Counted from the first letter of the stretch, positions 7,878 to 15,802 are shown. The stretch is 25,357 nt of DNA from JBKPNX01 sp046732855 (GCA_046732855.1 JBKPNX010000125.1:1-25357), one strand, 5' to 3'. Notes: generated from the letters alone by a model not told the origin. Program-made: numbers and translations.

Positions 7878-8005
7878 CTCGCCGCTTCGGTCCGGACGTA
7901 GCCGAGGCGTTGCAGCGCGGTCTCCATCTCCGCCACGAGTGCGGGTTCGCGAACGTTGCCGGATCTTGCACTCACGGCCATCGAGCGGCGCGCCAGGCAG
8001 TTCAT
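7874..8005 (-). CDS. Mini-ORF of repeat unit E (43 codons)
   Basis: The unit next to prpE. It is a complete open frame of 43 residues starting MNCLARRSMAVSAR, with the helix LVAEMETALQRLGYVR and ending TEAAR. Its ATG (8003-8005) lies one base beyond the prpE stop codon (8007-8009), so it could be translated by reinitiation after prpE. Its own stop overlaps the ATG of unit D as ATGA. It is the best candidate in the array for a real microprotein, but there is no evidence of expression. Confidence 0.3.
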   Translation of the reverse strand: MNCLARRSMAVSARSGNVREPALVAEMETALQRLGYVRTEAAR

Positions 8006-8006
8006 C

Positions 8007-9911
8007 TCACCGCGTCGGCCGGGCGTAGCCGAGGCGTTGCAGCGCGGCCTCGATCTCGGCGAGGATCGCCGGGTCGTCGATCGTCGCCGGGATCTTGAAG
8101 TCGCGGCGATCGGCGATGCTCTTCATCGTGGCGCGCAGGATCTTGCCCGAGCGGGTCTTCGGCAGGCGCGCCACGGCGGCGACCAGCTTGAACGCGGCGA
8201 CCGGGCCGATCTCCTCGCGCACCCGTTGGATCAGCTCCCGCTGCAGTTCGGTTTCCGGGCGCTCGACCCCGGCCTTGAGCACCACAAGCCCGAGCGGCAG
8301 CTCGCCCTTCAGCTCGTCGGCGACCCCGAACACCGCGCATTCGGCCACGTCCGGATGGCCCGCGAGCACCTCCTCCATAGCCCCGGTCGAGAGCCGGTGG
8401 CCGGCGACGTTGATCACGTCGTCGATCCGGCTCATGACGTACAGGTAGCCGTCCTCGTCGCGGTAGCCGGCATCGCCGGTCAGATAATAGCCGTCGTAGC
8501 GGGACAGATAGGAATCGACGTAACGCCGGTCGTTCCGCCAGAGCGTCGGCGAGTTGCCCGGCGGCAGGGGCAGCCTGATCACGATGTTGCCGATCTCGCC
8601 CGGCTTCTTCTCATCGCCCGCCTCGTCGAGCACGCGCACGTCATAGCCCGGCACCGCCTTGGTCGGCGAGCCCGCCTTGACCGGCAGATGCTCGATTCCC
8701 CAGCAGTTCGCGGCGATCGCCCAGCCGGTCTCGGTCTGCCACCAGTGATCGATCACCGGGCGCTGCAGCTTCGCCTCGGCCCAGCGCAGCGTGTCCGGAT
8801 CGCAGCGCTCGCCGGCGAGGAACAGGGTGCGAAAGCGGGACAGATCGTGGCGGCCGATGTGGCGGCCGTCCGGATCTTCTTTCTTGATCGCGCGGAACGC
8901 GGTCGGCGCCGTGAACAGGCAAGCCACGCCGTGCTGGGCGATCACGCGCCAGAATGCGGCGGGATCGGGCGTGCCGACCGGTTTGCCCTCGTACACGATC
9001 GTAGTGTTGCCGTTCAAAAGCGGCGCGTAGCAGATGTAGCTGTGGCCGACCACCCAGCCGACGTCGGAAGCCGCCCAATACACTTCGCCGGGCGCGACGT
9101 CGTACACGTATTGCATGCTCCAGCGCAGCGCCACGGCATGGCCGCCGTTGTCGCGCACGACGCCTTTGGGGTGGCCGGTCGTGCCCGAGGTGTAGAGAAT
9201 GTAGAGCGGGTCGGTCGCGGCGACCGGGACGCAGTCGGCGGGTGGCGCGGCCGCCATGGCCTCGTCCCAGTCGAGATCGCGGCCCGGGGTCAGCCCGGCC
9301 TTGGCCTGCGGGCGCGCCAGCACGATGCACTTCTCGGGCTTGTGCCCGGCGTGCGCGATCGCGCCGTCCAAAAGCGGCTTGTACGGGATCACCCGGCCCG
9401 CCTCGATGCCGCAGGAAGCCGAGACTAGAAGCTTGGGCGTCGCGTCGTCGATGCGCGCCGCCAGCTCGTGCGCCGCGAAGCCGCCGAACACCACGGAATG
9501 GATCGCGCCGATGCGCGCGCACCCGAGCATGGCGACCAGCGCTTCCGGCACCATCGGCATGTAGATGATCACGCGGTCGCCGGAGCCGACGCCCTCGCGC
9601 CGCAGCACGCCGGCGAAACGCGCCACCTGATCCTGGAGCTGCGAGTAGGTGAGCGTACGGATGCTGCCGGTGACCGGGCTGTCGTGGATCACGGCGAGCT
9701 GGTCGCCGCGACCCGCCTCGACGTGCCGGTCGACCGCGTTGTAGCAGGTGTTCAGCCGGCCGCCCGCGAACCAGCGATAGAATGGCGGGCGGGCATCGTC
9801 CAGAACCCGATCCCAGCGTCGGTCCCACGCCAGCGCCTCGGCCGCGTCCGCCCAGAAACCCTCGGGATCCTGCAGTGACCGGGCGTAGATCTCCTGGTAG
9901 CTGCCGCGCAT
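8007..9911 (-). CDS. prpE: Propionyl-CoA synthetase (propionate--CoA ligase)
   Basis: A 634-residue AMP-forming acyl-CoA synthetase that activates propionate (and some acetate) to the CoA ester in the cytoplasm. The P-loop YTSGTTGHPKG is at 240-250, followed by VVRDNGGHAV, a sequence typical of PrpE rather than acetyl-CoA synthetase. The core motif HWWQTETGW, the hinge region (YYLTGDAGYRDEDGYLY) and the catalytic C-terminal lysine K590 in TRSGKILR are all present. That lysine is the usual site of regulatory acylation in this family. Length is normal. The ATG at 9911 follows GGGGGA. The C-terminus ends GYARPTR. The downstream repeat units carry one extra base here, so they would end differently. 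No other propionate genes adjoin it. Confidence 0.93.
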   Translation of the reverse strand: MRGSYQEIYARSLQDPEGFWADAAEALAWDRRWDRVLDDARPPFYRWFAGGRLNTCYNAVDRHVEAGRGDQLAVIHDSPVTGSIRTLTYSQLQDQVARFAGVLRREGVGSGDRVIIYMPMVPEALVAMLGCARIGAIHSVVFGGFAAHELAARIDDATPKLLVSASCGIEAGRVIPYKPLLDGAIAHAGHKPEKCIVLARPQAKAGLTPGRDLDWDEAMAAAPPADCVPVAATDPLYILYTSGTTGHPKGVVRDNGGHAVALRWSMQYVYDVAPGEVYWAASDVGWVVGHSYICYAPLLNGNTTIVYEGKPVGTPDPAAFWRVIAQHGVACLFTAPTAFRAIKKEDPDGRHIGRHDLSRFRTLFLAGERCDPDTLRWAEAKLQRPVIDHWWQTETGWAIAANCWGIEHLPVKAGSPTKAVPGYDVRVLDEAGDEKKPGEIGNIVIRLPLPPGNSPTLWRNDRRYVDSYLSRYDGYYLTGDAGYRDEDGYLYVMSRIDDVINVAGHRLSTGAMEEVLAGHPDVAECAVFGVADELKGELPLGLVVLKAGVERPETELQRELIQRVREEIGPVAAFKLVAAVARLPKTRSGKILRATMKSIADRRDFKIPATIDDPAILAEIEAALQRLGYARPTR

Positions 9912-9937
9912 GTCGTCCCCCGCTGCCCTTGCGTTCG

Positions 9938-9967
9938 AGTATACGGGGCGGCAGCGGTGCGCGACAA
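9938..9967 (-). promoter_or_regulatory. Promoter of prpE
   Basis: On the minus strand, TTGTCG (9962-9967) and TATACT (9938-9943) are separated by 18 bases. The -10 box matches sigma-70 consensus at five of six positions and the -35 at four of six. Transcription would begin some 20 bases before the prpE ATG, leaving a short leader. No clear operator palindrome was seen. Confidence 0.55.
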
Positions 9968-10057
9968 CGCCGGCCGGGCGAGACTCGTAGTCGCGTCGTT
10001 CGGGCGGCGGCGCTGCGGTGACGTGGAGCTCTCGCGCCGCGCCCCGGTCTTCTCAGA

Positions 10058-10192
10058 TCAGCACGCCCGGCCCGTCTTGGTCTCGGGCAGCACGATCCGC
10101 GGATGCCGCACCTCGAAAGCGCCCCGGCCGGCTTCCGGGCGAGCGCCTGATCGACCGGCGCCCTGCCCTCCCAGGCGCGCCCGGTCAGGCAT
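10058..10192 (-). CDS. Short ORF after the amidase gene, doubtful
   Basis: A 44-residue open frame starting 13 bases after the amidase stop codon, with GAGGAGGG just ahead of the ATG. The C-terminal part reads RHPRIVLPETKTGRAC. That resembles the strand around LPxTKTGR in tyrosine recombinases, but no other recombinase motif is found in any frame nearby. The 294-base gap between prpE and the amidase otherwise holds only the prpE promoter. It could be a small gene at the end of the transporter operon, a recombinase scrap, or chance. Confidence 0.2.
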   Translation of the reverse strand: MPDRARLGGQGAGRSGARPEAGRGAFEVRHPRIVLPETKTGRAC

Positions 10193-10205
10193 TTCCCTCC
10201 TCGGC

Positions 10206-11012
10206 CTACTGGGTGGCGGCGGCGACAGCGGCGTACAGCTCCGGTCGTCGACCCGCGAGGTAGCCGTTGGCCTGGCGTGAGGCGGCGAGCCGCACAAGGT
10301 CGAGATCGGCCAGGATCAGCTCCTCGCCGCGACCGGCGCGGGCGAGATCGGCGCCATCGGGGCCGACGATGCAGCTGAGTCCGCAATAGCTGAGATCGCC
10401 TTCCCGACCGCAGCGGTTGGCGTAGGCGAGAAAGACCTGGTTCTCGAGCGCGCGCGCCGGGACCAGGATGCGCGCAACCGCCGCGAACGGTTCCATGAGC
10501 GCGGTCGGCACCGTCACCAGATCGGCGCCCGCGAGCGCCAGCAGGCGGACGCTCTCGGGGAACTCGACGTCGTAGCAGATCAGGAGCCCGACGCGGACGC
10601 CCTCGAGCTCGACGACCTTGGAAAGCGCGGCGCCGGCGCGGAACATGGCGCGATCCAAATCGCCGAACAGATGGCACTTGCGATGGTTCGCGAGGCTGTG
10701 ACCGCGCCAATCGATCAGCCGCACGGCGTTGTAAGTGGCCCCGTTATCGGCCCGCTCGGGATAGCCGAGCAACAGCGCGATGCCGACCTGCCGCGCGATC
10801 GCGGCGACCCGGGCCAGCGCCGGGCCGTCCGCCGGCTCGGCGAGGCGCGAGACCTGCTCGGGGCCGATGTTGTAGCCGGACAGGAACATCTCGGGACAGA
10901 TCAGGAAACGGGCGCCCCGACCAGCGGCTTCCTGTGCCCTGGCTTCGAGCACACCCAGGTTGCGGGCGATGGAGCCAGCCTCGCCGGGGCCCTGATAGAT
11001 CGCGATCCGCAT
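10206..11012 (-). CDS. Carbon-nitrogen hydrolase, DavA-like (5-aminopentanamidase?)
   Basis: A 268-residue nitrilase-superfamily amidase. The catalytic triad is visible: E41 in CPEMFLSGYNIG, K112 in HRKCHLFGDLDR and C146 in LLICYDVEFPE. The surroundings of all three, plus ANRCG and LSCIVGPDG, resemble the 5-aminopentanamidase DavA of lysine catabolism in pseudomonads. That enzyme hydrolyses 5-aminopentanamide to 5-aminovalerate and ammonia. N-carbamoylputrescine amidase and omega-amidase are alternatives within the superfamily. The ATG at 11012 begins the fold directly (MRIAIYQGPG); open sequence further upstream overlaps the permease and is not used. It is the last clear gene of the polyamine-type ABC operon, 35 bases after the second permease, which supports an amine or amide substrate. 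No lysine monooxygenase gene is nearby. Confidence 0.85.
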   Translation of the reverse strand: MRIAIYQGPGEAGSIARNLGVLEARAQEAAGRGARFLICPEMFLSGYNIGPEQVSRLAEPADGPALARVAAIARQVGIALLLGYPERADNGATYNAVRLIDWRGHSLANHRKCHLFGDLDRAMFRAGAALSKVVELEGVRVGLLICYDVEFPESVRLLALAGADLVTVPTALMEPFAAVARILVPARALENQVFLAYANRCGREGDLSYCGLSCIVGPDGADLARAGRGEELILADLDLVRLAASRQANGYLAGRRPELYAAVAAATQ

Positions 11013-11047
11013 CGTGCTTCGTCGGCTGCCTCGGTCAGCTGGTCCGC

Positions 11048-11848
11048 TCATGTCTCCTTGTGCGACCACGCGCCGAGCAGCTTTGGCAGGTCGCCGAACC
11101 GGGCGATCAGGCCGAACACCAAGATCGCGACCAGCATGAACACCACGGCCACCGCCGCCATCACCGGCGTGTAGCCGTAGCGCAGGCTGTTGAAGATCTT
11201 GATCGGCAGGGTCTCGACGGTGAAGCCCGCGACCATGTAGGCGACGATGTACTCGTTCAGGCTGAGCACGAAAGCGAATGCGTAGCCCGATATCACGTAA
11301 GGGCGGACCAGCGGCAGAATCACGCTGCGAAACACCGTCCGATCGTCCGCGCCCATGACCTGCGCGGCCTCGATCAGCTGGCGGTCGATCGATTCGAAGC
11401 CGAGCGAGATCGTGACCAGCGGCAGGGTGACGAAGAAGATCGCGTGGGAGATCAGGGTCGCGATCATGTGTCCGTAGAAGCCGGTACTGACCCAGAACAC
11501 GAGAAAACCGAGCGCCGTGATGACCGGAGGCAGGGCGAACGGCGCGAGGCCGAGCGCGAACAGGGCCTTCGCGTACCAGACCCGGTGGCGCCACAGGAAA
11601 TAGGCGAGCGGAAAGGCGATCGAGACCGCGAGCGCCGCGGACAGCACGGCGATGATCAGGCTGTTCTTGACCGCGTTCAACCAGTCGGGCTCGCGGAACA
11701 GCTCGACATACCAGGTGAGCGAGAGCCCGCGTGGCGGGAAGAGGAGCTGCTTGCCAGCGTTGAGCGAGACGCCCGCGACGACGAGCAGGGGCGCGGCCAG
11801 GAACAGCACGATCAGGGCCACGAACAGGTTGCGCCCCGAGCCGGTCAT
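11048..11848 (-). CDS. ABC transporter permease, PotC-like
   Basis: A 266-residue inner-membrane permease with six predicted helices, the PotC/YdcV type that pairs with a PotB-like partner. The cytoplasmic coupling (EAA) loop reads EAAQVMGADDRTVF at about 160-173. The N-terminal hydrophobic helix starts at about residue 8, and the ATG at 11848 overlaps the stop of the preceding permease as ATGA, so translation is probably coupled. The 391-residue reading of the same frame from 12223 lies inside the first permease gene and is rejected. Function: half of the membrane channel of a polyamine-type importer. Confidence 0.92.
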   Translation of the reverse strand: MTGSGRNLFVALIVLFLAAPLLVVAGVSLNAGKQLLFPPRGLSLTWYVELFREPDWLNAVKNSLIIAVLSAALAVSIAFPLAYFLWRHRVWYAKALFALGLAPFALPPVITALGFLVFWVSTGFYGHMIATLISHAIFFVTLPLVTISLGFESIDRQLIEAAQVMGADDRTVFRSVILPLVRPYVISGYAFAFVLSLNEYIVAYMVAGFTVETLPIKIFNSLRYGYTPVMAAVAVVFMLVAILVFGLIARFGDLPKLLGAWSHKET

Positions 11849-12753
11849 GGCGCGGCACCTCGCCGCTGGCCGAACCCGAGCGTTACGCCGACCAGGATCA
11901 GACAGACCAGCATGAGGAAAATCGCCATGGCCGCGGCGAATGGAATGTTCGATTGGAACACCGCCTGGTCCGTGATCAGCACCGAAAGCGTCCAGTGCTC
12001 CGGCCGCCCGAGCACCTGCGGCAGCAGGAACGCGCCGAGATTGAACACGAACACCATGATCAGCGCGGTGACGATCGAGCTCCGCAGCACCGGGACGACC
12101 ACCGTGAAGAAAGTGCGCAAGGGCGACGCGCCGAGCATGCGCGACGCCTCGGGCAGCTCCGGATCGAGGCGGGAGAGCGCCGGATACAGCACCAGCACCG
12201 CGTAGGGAAAGCCGAGATAGCACAGCCCGACCAGCAGTGCGCCGAAGCTAGGCGTCCAAGCCACAGGCTGCGCCAGTAGGCCGGCAAAGTAGAGCAGATT
12301 GGAGACGCCCGCGGTGCGCGACAGCAGGGTCGACCAGGAAAAGGCGATGATCACCTCCGAGAGCGACAGCACCGCCAGGATGAAGACGAGGAAGCGGACC
12401 TGGGCCGGGCGCCGCATGCGAGTGAGCAGATAGGTGAACGGAAACGAGACGCAGATCACGATCGCCGCGGCGAGCGCCGAGATCCAGATCGAGAAGGCCA
12501 GCGCCTTGCCGAAGAACGGCGACAGAAAGCGCGCGTAGTTCGCGAGCTCGAATGCCGGCTGGTAGAACGCGCCCTCGACGCGGTGGTAAAAGCTCACCGC
12601 GAGCATGATGCCGAACGGAACGACGAAGAACACGCCAAGCATCACCGCCGGGTAAAGCACTGACAGGTGCTGGCGCAGACGGTCCAAAATCGGCGCCGCC
12701 GCGGCCGGCACAGGCAGGTCGGCAGAGGCTGAAGCCCGCGCCGGGCCGGTCAT
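11845..12753 (-). CDS. ABC transporter permease, PotB-like
   Basis: A 302-residue permease with a short cytoplasmic N-terminal extension (about 30 residues) and six predicted helices. The EAA loop is EASRMLGASPLRTFF at about 211-225. It forms the other half of the channel with the PotC-like protein. Its ATG overlaps the ATPase stop (12750-12753) and its stop overlaps the next ATG (11845-11848), so ATPase and both permeases are translationally coupled. This guarantees matched expression of the channel components. Confidence 0.92.
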   Translation of the reverse strand: MTGPARASASADLPVPAAAAPILDRLRQHLSVLYPAVMLGVFFVVPFGIMLAVSFYHRVEGAFYQPAFELANYARFLSPFFGKALAFSIWISALAAAIVICVSFPFTYLLTRMRRPAQVRFLVFILAVLSLSEVIIAFSWSTLLSRTAGVSNLLYFAGLLAQPVAWTPSFGALLVGLCYLGFPYAVLVLYPALSRLDPELPEASRMLGASPLRTFFTVVVPVLRSSIVTALIMVFVFNLGAFLLPQVLGRPEHWTLSVLITDQAVFQSNIPFAAAMAIFLMLVCLILVGVTLGFGQRRGAAP

Positions 12754-13802
12754 GACGGCAGGACGACGCAGGCTGCGGCCGGCAGCTCGACCGCGACCGG
12801 ATCGCCGATCTCGATGCGGGGCCGCTCGCGCGGTGTGGTGACCGCGAGCACCTGCTGCTCGCCGCAGCGCACCGTGATCTCGACGCTGGCGCCCAGGTCG
12901 CGCACGAAGCTCACCTCCCCGTTCAGATGGTTCTCGCCGTTCGCCTGGCTCGGCCGGACGTGGACCTCCTCGGGGCGGATCGAGAGAGTGACGCGCGCCC
13001 CCTCCGCGATCCGCTCCGGCGCTCGCGCGACGCGAATCGGCCGGCCGTCGACCAGCACCATGTCGCGGCCGCTGAGCGTGCCCGGGACCAGATTGCTGGT
13101 GCCGATGAAATCGGCGACGAAGGCGTTGCTCGGGCTGCGATAGGTGTCGAGCGGCGAGGCGACCTGCTGCACCCGGCCATGGTCCATGACCACCACGATG
13201 TCGGCCATGGTCATGGCCTCGCGCTGGTCGTGGGTGACCACGATGGTCGAGATGCCGAGCCGGCGCTGCAGCAGTCGGAGCTCGACCTGCATCGCCTCGC
13301 GCAGCTTGGCGTCGAGCGCCGAGAGCGGCTCGTCGAGGAGGAACAGCTTGGGGTTCAGGGCGAGCGCGCGCGCGATCGCGACCCGCTGGCGCTGGCCGCC
13401 GGACAGCTGGGAGACCGGTCGGTCGGTCACCCCCCTCAGCCGGACCAGTTCGAGCAGCTCCTCGGCCCGCTGGCTGCGGGCGTCCCGGCCGACGCCCCTG
13501 ATCCTGAGCCCGTAGGCGATGTTCTCGCCGACGGAAAGATGTGGGAACAGGGCGAGCGACTGGAACACCATGCCGAAGTTGCGCTTGTGCGCGGGCGCGT
13601 CAGTGAGGTCCTGGCCATCCAGCCAGATCCGGCCGGCGGTCGGCATCTCGAGGCCCGCAATGCAGCGCAGCAAAGTGGTCTTGCCGCAGCCCGACGGCCC
13701 GAGCAGGCAGATCAGCTTGCCGTGCGGGAATTCGAGATCGACATCGATCAGCGCCGCGAGCTTGCCGAACGACTTGCTCAGATGCTCGATGCGCAAGGCC
13801 AT
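12750..13802 (-). CDS. ABC transporter ATP-binding protein, PotA-like
   Basis: A 350-residue ATPase that powers import. Walker A GPSGCGKTT is at 35-43, Q-loop Q81, signature LSGGQRQR at 133-140, Walker B LFLLDEP at 153-159 with catalytic E158, and H-loop H191 (VTHDQREA). A TOBE domain follows from about residue 270 and is typical of the PotA/MalK/FbpC group. The length is normal. The ATG at 13802 follows GGGGAA. An 84-base spacer separates it from the binding-protein gene upstream, with no convincing terminator, so the two are probably co-transcribed. Confidence 0.94.
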   Translation of the reverse strand: MALRIEHLSKSFGKLAALIDVDLEFPHGKLICLLGPSGCGKTTLLRCIAGLEMPTAGRIWLDGQDLTDAPAHKRNFGMVFQSLALFPHLSVGENIAYGLRIRGVGRDARSQRAEELLELVRLRGVTDRPVSQLSGGQRQRVAIARALALNPKLFLLDEPLSALDAKLREAMQVELRLLQRRLGISTIVVTHDQREAMTMADIVVVMDHGRVQQVASPLDTYRSPSNAFVADFIGTSNLVPGTLSGRDMVLVDGRPIRVARAPERIAEGARVTLSIRPEEVHVRPSQANGENHLNGEVSFVRDLGASVEITVRCGEQQVLAVTTPRERPRIEIGDPVAVELPAAACVVLPS

Positions 13803-13886
13803 GCAATTTCCCCGAGCGTCTCGATCGCCGTCAGGCGACGCGGGGGAGCCGGTGCCTTCCGGGCGTTACCCCGACCGGGACCCGCA

Positions 13887-14999
13887 TCAGCCCGCAATCA
13901 TCTCCGTCCACTTCTGGTTCAGCCAGTCGTCGCGCTCGACGTACATGTCGTAGCGCGGGATGATCGGCGGGATGTCGCTCGCGACTGCGGCGAACTCTTC
14001 GTCCGTCAGATCGAGCAGGTCGCGCTTGACGGTCGGCGCGGTGCCGACCTTGCGCGAAAGCGTGGCCTGGATTTCGGGACGGCACATGTAGTCGATGAAG
14101 ACGTGCGCCTCGGCCAAGGCCTGCGACGCCTTGGACACGCACCAGGAGCCCGAATCGAGCACCCCGCCCTCCTGCGGGAAGGTCGAGCGTACCGGCTGGC
14201 CCTGCGCCGCCGCGAGGCCGGTGACATCGTGGTAGTACTGGCCCATCGGGATCTCGCCGGCTTGCAGCGCCTGCTGGAACTGGCCCTCGTCGCGATACCA
14301 CAGCCGCACGTTCGGCTTCACCTCGGCGAGCTTGTTGAGCACCTGGAGAATGCCTTCCTCGGTATCCAGAATTTCGAAGCCGCCCATCCAGGTCTTGGCC
14401 GTGATCTCGAGCAGGAACGAGTTGCTGACCAGCGCCAGCAGCCCGAGGCGATCCGCATTCCCCGGGTCCCAGAGCGCTTTCCACGAGGTGGGCGGCTCGG
14501 GATATACTTCGGTGTTGGTCACCAGCGTGATGTACCACGACACGGCGCCGATCGCGCAGATCCGGCCATCCGGGTAGCGCTGGACGAAGTGCGGCTCGAG
14601 ATTCTTGATATTGGGCAGCTTCGCTTCGTCGAGCGGCGCCCAGAGCTCGGCGTTCTGGCCTTTGATGCGCGTGACCTGAGCCATCATGCTGACGTCGGCC
14701 GGGGCAATGTTGCCGCGCGCGGCGGTCTCGAGCTGGACCAGCCAAGCCTCGCCGGTGGGCTCCGCGATCGACTCGATCTCGATCCCGGTCTCCTCGGTGA
14801 AGGCCGGGTAGATGTGCTCGTCGAACGAATCTTTGAAGTAGCCGCCGTAGGTGCCGACCTTGAGAGTCGCCACGGCACGGGTCCGAATCGCCGGAAAGCC
14901 CACGACCGCGGTCGCAGCGATCGCGCCTGCGCTCGCCAGGAGACGCCGGCGGCTGATCGCCGCCCCGGCAGGTTCTTTTGCCACGGACGTGCGCTTCAT
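13887..14999 (-). CDS. ABC substrate-binding protein, PotD-like, Tat-exported
   Basis: A 370-residue periplasmic binding protein of the spermidine/putrescine-type family. The N-terminus carries a twin-arginine signal (SRRRLLAS at about 17-24, then a hydrophobic stretch), indicating folded export by the Tat system. The mature domain begins near TLKVGTYGGYF and shows the usual two-lobed binding-protein pattern, with GSWCVSK and VFIDYMCRPE late in the sequence. The ATG at 14999 follows AGGGAGA. The frame is open further upstream, but the signal peptide fixes the start. First gene of the operon, ahead of the ATPase, two permeases and a DavA-like amidase. The ligand is inferred to be a polyamine or related amine or amide and is not proven. 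Confidence 0.9.
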   Translation of the reverse strand: MKRTSVAKEPAGAAISRRRLLASAGAIAATAVVGFPAIRTRAVATLKVGTYGGYFKDSFDEHIYPAFTEETGIEIESIAEPTGEAWLVQLETAARGNIAPADVSMMAQVTRIKGQNAELWAPLDEAKLPNIKNLEPHFVQRYPDGRICAIGAVSWYITLVTNTEVYPEPPTSWKALWDPGNADRLGLLALVSNSFLLEITAKTWMGGFEILDTEEGILQVLNKLAEVKPNVRLWYRDEGQFQQALQAGEIPMGQYYHDVTGLAAAQGQPVRSTFPQEGGVLDSGSWCVSKASQALAEAHVFIDYMCRPEIQATLSRKVGTAPTVKRDLLDLTDEEFAAVASDIPPIIPRYDMYVERDDWLNQKWTEMIAG

Positions 15000-15068
15000 G
15001 GCCGATCTCCCTGATTCGCCGCCGCGCAAGCTGCGCAGCGGGCAGATCACTTTATTTTCTCGGGGAAC

Positions 15069-15098
15069 TTGATAGCGGGCCGACCGTTCGGTTGTCAA
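15069..15098 (-). promoter_or_regulatory. Promoter and operator-like palindrome of the PotD-like operon
   Basis: On the minus strand, a perfect -35 box TTGACA (15093-15098) and TATCAA (15069-15074) are 18 bases apart. That gives a leader of roughly 60 bases before the ATG at 14999. Within the spacer and touching the -35 is an imperfect palindrome at 15081-15094 (ACCG-NN-CGGT core), the size and style of a TetR-family operator. A repressor bound there would block RNA polymerase. No regulator gene is nearby, so the binding protein is unknown. Confidence 0.6.
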
Positions 15099-15265
15099 AA
15101 GCACGCATCGCCCTGCGCCGGTCATCGCAGGCGCGCGGCGGGCCGGGAAAGCAAATGGGCACCGAGTTCTTCCGGCAGTTACGGTCTCTTGGCTGGCGAA
15201 CTTTGCTCGGGCGGACTAACCAGCGGACGCCACTGCCTCGAGCGGCGGCGGCGAGGGAGGAAACG

Positions 15266-15802
15266 ATGGACAGCAACAGGTTGCTCGTCATTACGGGCGC
15301 GGCTGCGGTCATGGCGCTCGCGGCGCCGGCTGCCGCACAGCAGGCCGCCGTCGAGATGCACGCCGTGTCCGCCGAGGGTATCGGCGACCTGGTGGGCACG
15401 ATTCAGCTGGCCGACAGCGCCGAGGGGCTGGTGATCCAGACGGATCTCAGCGATCTGCCGCCGGGCCCGCATGGTCTTCATCTGCACAGCGAGGGCAGCT
15501 GCGAGCCGGGGCAGAATGACCAGGGTCAGATGGCCGCGGCGATGGCGGCGAAGGGTCATTACGACCCCGACGGCACCAAGAAGCACGCGGGCCCCGAGGG
15601 CGAGGGCCACAAGGGCGATCTACCCGTGCTCGAGGTCGCGGCCGACGGCACGGCGCGAGTGACGCTCACGGCCCCCCGCCTCAAAGTGGCGGACACTCAG
15701 GGACGCGCGCTCATGATCCATGCCGGGGGCGACAACTACAGCGACCAGCCGAAGCCGCTCGGCGGCGGCGGGGCGCGCATCGCCTGTGGCGTGGTCCAGT
15801 AG
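15266..15802 (+). CDS. sodC: Periplasmic Cu,Zn superoxide dismutase
   Basis: A 178-residue secreted enzyme that converts superoxide to oxygen and hydrogen peroxide in the periplasm. A signal peptide covers residues 1-24 (LAAPAAA-QQ). The metal ligands can be placed: copper at H72, H74, H98 and H152, with H98 bridging, and zinc at H98, H107, H115 and D118. C79 and C174 form the conserved disulfide. The ending GGARIACGVV is diagnostic. The start is clear: ATG at 15266 preceded by GGGAGGAAACG. The longer open frame upstream lacks such a site. It is divergent from the PotD-like gene, with 266 bases between, and stands alone. Confidence 0.95.
   Translation: MDSNRLLVITGAAAVMALAAPAAAQQAAVEMHAVSAEGIGDLVGTIQLADSAEGLVIQTDLSDLPPGPHGLHLHSEGSCEPGQNDQGQMAAAMAAKGHYDPDGTKKHAGPEGEGHKGDLPVLEVAADGTARVTLTAPRLKVADTQGRALMIHAGGDNYSDQPKPLGGGGARIACGVVQ

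Larger units (their letters stand above)
7315..8005 (-). repeat. Tandem array of prpE 3'-end-like units
   Basis: Directly downstream of prpE on the same strand, five diverged units of 118-162 bases follow head to tail. Starts, reading away from prpE, are at 8005, 7877, 7752, 7634 and 7472, with a sixth eroded start module near 7315-7345. Each unit aligns with the prpE segment from Met596 to its stop. The prpE-distal part of every unit encodes the C-terminal helix (ALQRLGYAR in its best copies). The prpE-proximal part is a shared module not identical to prpE, encoding LARRSMAVSAR on the minus strand. Every junction keeps TGAGATG or AGATGA, so stop and next ATG overlap. No cas genes, palindromic repeats or uniform spacers are present, so this is not a CRISPR array. 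Confidence 0.85.

Noticed and set aside
7315..8005. Possible CRISPR array.
   Set aside because: Units of 118-162 bases diverge along their whole length, have no unique spacers and derive from the prpE 3' end. No cas gene is nearby.
7091..8098. A 335-codon plus-strand frame through the repeat array, giving a repetitive peptide.
   Set aside because: The periodic peptide comes from the prpE-derived DNA repeats read antisense. Spacing is irregular and there is no start signal, so a real repeat protein is unlikely.
8641..10710. A 689-codon open frame on the minus strand in another frame of prpE.
   Set aside because: Arg/Pro/Gly-rich product without motifs; it crosses prpE, the intergenic gap and the amidase gene.
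13803..13886. Possible terminator between the PotD-like and PotA-like genes.
   Set aside because: Only weak short inverted stretches and no T-run; not enough to claim a terminator or attenuator.
12927..15014. A 695-codon open frame on the plus strand.
   Set aside because: It lies antisense to the PotA- and PotD-like genes and has the low-complexity composition of an antisense shadow.
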